From: Planctomycetota bacterium
GTDB lineage: Bacteria; Planctomycetota; Phycisphaerae; Phycisphaerales; UBA1924
DNA length: 7,388 nt
Assembly (NCBI GenBank): GCA_023412695.1
Contig: JAEYNG010000335.1
Coordinates: forward strand, 1 to 7,388
Direction of reading: 5' to 3'
Made by a program: the position numbers and the translations under genes. This document shows positions 5,418-7,388 of the stretch, one piece after another (positions within the stretch are counted from its first letter, which is position 1; every line of letters begins with the position of its first letter). The notes beneath the pieces are model-generated. The model ran no database searches and had not been told where the DNA came from. It worked only from the letters and a program-made list of their open reading frames with translations.

Positions 5418-6698
5418 ATGACGAAGACGATGACTCTGCTGTTGGCTGCTGGTCTTGCGACGGCGACCCCGGCGCTGGCCCAGCAGGCGGGCAACTCGGA
5501 CGAGGTCCGGGCGCTCGTGGCCGAAATGATCAACGATGCCGAGAGCCGGACCAGCCTGCTCGCGGCGGGTGACGCCGGGCACGACGGCAAGTTCTTCATC
5601 GCTGGTGACGGCTTCCGCCTGAACGTCGGCGGCCAGCTCCAGTTCCGCTACATCGCGAACTTCCGCGACGACGAGAACACCGACGACGACGTCAGCAACG
5701 GCTTCCAGACCCGTCGCACCAAGCTCGACTTCAACGGCGAGATCAACCGCGACTGGTTCTTCCGCGTTCTCCTCTCTGCCGACCGCAGCGAGGGCAACGT
5801 CGGCCTCGAGGAGGCGTTCGCGGGCTACAAGTTCGCCAACGGCGTCAAGGCCCGCTGGGGTCAGTTCAAGCTCCCGATGCTGCGTGAAGAGCTCGTCAGC
5901 TCCTCCCGCCAGCTCGCCGTCGAGCGTTCCGTGGTGAACGAGGTCTTCACCCAGGACCGTTCGCAGGGCATCGAGCTCGCCTACTCCACCGAGATGTGGC
6001 GTATCGCCGGCGCGTTCAGCGACGGCCTCGACTCCGAGAACACGGACTTCAATGACGCCGGCGGCATCGGCGGCACCCCCTCGCTGCACGTGATGGGCGA
6101 GTCCGAGTACGCCCTCACCGCCCGTGCGGAGTTCATGATCCAGGGCAACGACTGGAAGATGTGGGACGACTTCACCTCCCAGAAGGGCCAGGACTTCGGC
6201 TTCCTGCTCGGCGCCGCGCTGCACTGGCAGCAGAGCACCCAGACGCCGGCCCCGACCGACGTCGACACCGACACCGTCCAGTTCACCGTCGACGCCTCCC
6301 TTGAGGGCGACAGCTGGAACGTCTTCGGCGCGTTCGTCTACCGCTGGCAGGAGCAGTCGGCCCTGGGCGCCGGCGACACCGACCTGAGCGACATGGGCTT
6401 CGTGCTCCAGGGCGGCTGGCGCTTCGCCGAGAACACCGAGGTGTTCGCCCGCTGGGAGAGCCTCATCGCCGACGATGACCGCTTCGTCACCAGCGAGGAC
6501 ACCTTCAACTTCCTCACCCTCGGCCTCAACCAGTACTACGCCGGTCACGCCGCCAAGGCGACGATCGACATGGTCTGGGCGTTCGAGGACACCTCCAACC
6601 TCTTCGGCAGCGGCGTGCTCTCCACGGGCAACGGCCTGCTCGGCGACGTCGAGGAGAACGAGGTCGTGATCCGCGCTCAGTTCCAGCTGCTGTTCTAA
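5418..6698 (+). CDS. Outer-membrane porin, Porin_O_P-like (phosphate-selective type)
   Basis: A 426-residue outer-membrane protein. The signal peptide is residues 1-21, cleaved after PALA. A short predicted helix (28-49, beginning DEVRALVAEMINDAESRTSLL) comes before the barrel, which opens with KFFIAGDGFRLNVGGQLQFRY (58-78). The block RRTKLDFNGEI (99-109) and GQFKLPMLREELVSS (148-162) resemble the Porin_O_P family, whose OprP/OprO members take up phosphate and polyphosphate. Alternating short strands continue to the end, and the protein finishes in QFQLLF with a C-terminal Phe typical of Bam-assembled barrels. The ATG at 5418 has AAAGGAG five bases upstream, better than the in-frame GTG at 5403. 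The gene is monocistronic: a strong terminator follows. The neighbouring phoB-phoR suggests phosphate uptake, but substrate cannot be read from sequence alone; a general porin is the alternative. Confidence 0.85.
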   Translation: MTKTMTLLLAAGLATATPALAQQAGNSDEVRALVAEMINDAESRTSLLAAGDAGHDGKFFIAGDGFRLNVGGQLQFRYIANFRDDENTDDDVSNGFQTRRTKLDFNGEINRDWFFRVLLSADRSEGNVGLEEAFAGYKFANGVKARWGQFKLPMLREELVSSSRQLAVERSVVNEVFTQDRSQGIELAYSTEMWRIAGAFSDGLDSENTDFNDAGGIGGTPSLHVMGESEYALTARAEFMIQGNDWKMWDDFTSQKGQDFGFLLGAALHWQQSTQTPAPTDVDTDTVQFTVDASLEGDSWNVFGAFVYRWQEQSALGAGDTDLSDMGFVLQGGWRFAENTEVFARWESLIADDDRFVTSEDTFNFLTLGLNQYYAGHAAKATIDMVWAFEDTSNLFGSGVLSTGNGLLGDVEENEVVIRAQFQLLF

Positions 6699-6731
6699 GC
6701 CGCTCGGACCGATCGCACAGTTTGATTCATC

Positions 6732-6767
6732 CACAACCCCGGGCCGAGGCCCGGGGTTGTGCTTTTT
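6732..6767 (+). terminator. Intrinsic terminator of porin 1
   Basis: A perfect 14-bp inverted repeat, CACAACCCCGGGCC (6732-6745) and GGCCCGGGGTTGTG (6748-6761), is followed by CTTTTT. It begins 34 bases after the porin stop. It separates porin 1 from porin 2, so the two are transcribed independently. The stem is symmetric, but there is no matching A-tract on the left side, so it works mainly rightward. Confidence 0.92.
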
Positions 6768-6877
6768 GGCGGGGGAATATTTTGGCCCGCCGACCGTATC
6801 AGTGCCCGAGCTTTGTACGCACCGCGGCTTGGGCCTCGCCGCCTCGACCGGCAGTTCTTGCCTCGCAGGAAAAAATC

Positions 6878-6916
6878 CCGATATAACGTATAAACGACTT
6901 GTTTATCCGATATACT
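6878..6916 (+). promoter_or_regulatory. Candidate promoter/operator of porin 2
   Basis: A rare AT-rich island holds two direct copies of CCGATATA (6878-6885 and 6907-6914) flanking the perfect inverted repeat ATAAAC/GTTTAT (6890-6895 and 6901-6906). TATACT (6911-6916) is a good -10 candidate, and there is no convincing -35 at 17 bp, which suggests activator dependence. The dyad lies just upstream of the -10, where a regulator could act. It shares no visible motif with the porin 1 promoter. Confidence 0.5.
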
Positions 6917-6960
6917 GAGCAGGCTCGCTGTGCGCGGGCCAAACCTCGGCCCCCTTGCCT

Positions 6961-6973
6961 CCCGTCGGACGGG
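6961..6973 (+). repeat. Short hairpin in porin 2 leader
   Basis: CCCGT and ACGGG (6961-6965 and 6969-6973) form a 5-bp stem. Flanking GCCT and AGGC can extend it with small bulges. It lies in the presumed untranslated leader, about 40 bases before the start codon. Significance is uncertain in sequence this GC-rich. Confidence 0.3.
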
Positions 6974-7012
6974 AAGGCCTCGGGGTCAGATCAGAACAGG
7001 AGCGACGAAACC

Positions 7013-7388
7013 ATGGTTCGGACACGCTGGTCGGTGACACTCTTGGCGGCGGCGGGCGCGGCCCTTGGGATGGCTTCGATGGCCGCGGCACAGTCTCAGG
7101 ACGAGGTTCGGGCGGTCGTCGCCGAGATGATCGCCGACGCCGAGGCCCGCACAAGCCTTCTCGCGGCCGGCGAGTCCGGGCACGACGGGCGCTTCTTCAT
7201 CGCCGGCGACGGCTTCCGGCTCAACATCGGCGGCGCGTTGCAGTTCCGCTACTTCACCAACCTCCGCGACGACAACAACGCCGGGGAGGACGACTTCAGC
7301 AACGGGTTCCAGACCACCGACACGCGTCTGAACTTCGGCGGCCCCATCGAGAAGATCTGGGCGCTCGTCCTCGGGGGTAAGATAGACA
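7013..7388 (+). CDS. Second Porin_O_P-like outer-membrane porin, cut by window edge
   Basis: The first 125 codons of a paralogue of the upstream porin; the rest is beyond the right edge. The signal peptide covers residues 1-26, cleaved after MAAA. The mature part repeats the pattern of porin 1: a short helix (30-51, starting DEVRAVVAEMIADAEARTSLL), then GHDGRFFIAGDGFRLNIGG and LQFRY opening the barrel. Over the first 60 aligned residues from DEVR, 48 are identical by hand count. After SNGFQT the copies diverge: porin 1 has RRTKLDFNG, this one TTDTRLNFGG. The ATG at 7013 has AGGAG 10 bases upstream. It is preceded by its own promoter-like island. Tandem duplication followed by divergence is the simplest explanation. 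Substrate is unknown; it may differ from that of porin 1. Confidence 0.85.
   Translation, partial: MVRTRWSVTLLAAAGAALGMASMAAAQSQDEVRAVVAEMIADAEARTSLLAAGESGHDGRFFIAGDGFRLNIGGALQFRYFTNLRDDNNAGEDDFSNGFQTTDTRLNFGGPIEKIWALVLGGKID

Noticed and set aside
5298..6734. A 478-codon open frame antisense to the whole porin 1 gene
   Set aside because: The translation is low-complexity Val/Glu/Ala/Leu/Gly, as expected for an antisense frame of a codon-biased gene; it crosses the terminator hairpin and has no recognisable motif.
1..7388. CRISPR arrays, insertion sequences, tRNA or rRNA genes
   Set aside because: I saw no regularly spaced repeats, transposase motifs, terminal inverted repeats or RNA gene signatures on either strand.

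Overview
The window comes from a GC-rich bacterium. The gene order phoH then 7TM-HD phosphohydrolase, the PhoB/PhoR pair and the style of the two porins (a short helical stretch, then a Porin_O_P-type barrel opening with FFIAGDGFRLN) suggest Planctomycetota, probably Phycisphaerae. That assignment is inference from family resemblance, not a database match.

Layout. Positions 1-850 (minus) carry the N-terminal part of a YqfF/PgpH-type membrane HD phosphohydrolase cut by the window edge. Just upstream on the same strand is phoH/ybeZ (939-2054). A small lipoprotein gene of unknown function (2107-2562, plus) starts 52 bp from phoH, diverges from it, and runs tail-to-tail into a PhoR-type histidine kinase (2559-4040, minus); the two stop codons share the tetranucleotide CTAG. 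The kinase follows a PhoB-type response regulator (4083-4835, minus), presumably in one operon. A 582-bp non-coding region (4836-5417) separates phoB from a divergent outer-membrane porin gene (5418-6698, plus), which ends in a strong intrinsic terminator (6732-6767). A second, paralogous porin gene (7013 onward, plus) with its own promoter region runs off the right edge.

How the parts fit. PhoB/PhoR next to a porin resembling the phosphate-selective OprO/OprP family suggests a phosphate-starvation locus. This is supported by three imperfect 11-bp tandem repeats (5285-5317), which resemble a Pho box at the position of the missing -35 element of porin 1. Porin 2 shares about 80% identity over the first 60 aligned mature residues but has an unrelated upstream region, so the two copies are probably controlled differently. 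The phoH-yqfF half is probably an RNA-metabolism/cyclic-dinucleotide module unrelated to phosphate control despite the name phoH.

No mobile element, CRISPR array, tRNA, rRNA or clearly new multi-gene system is visible. The less explained parts are the palindrome-rich phoB-porin gap, the operator-like element before porin 2, and the lipoprotein wedged between two opposing genes.
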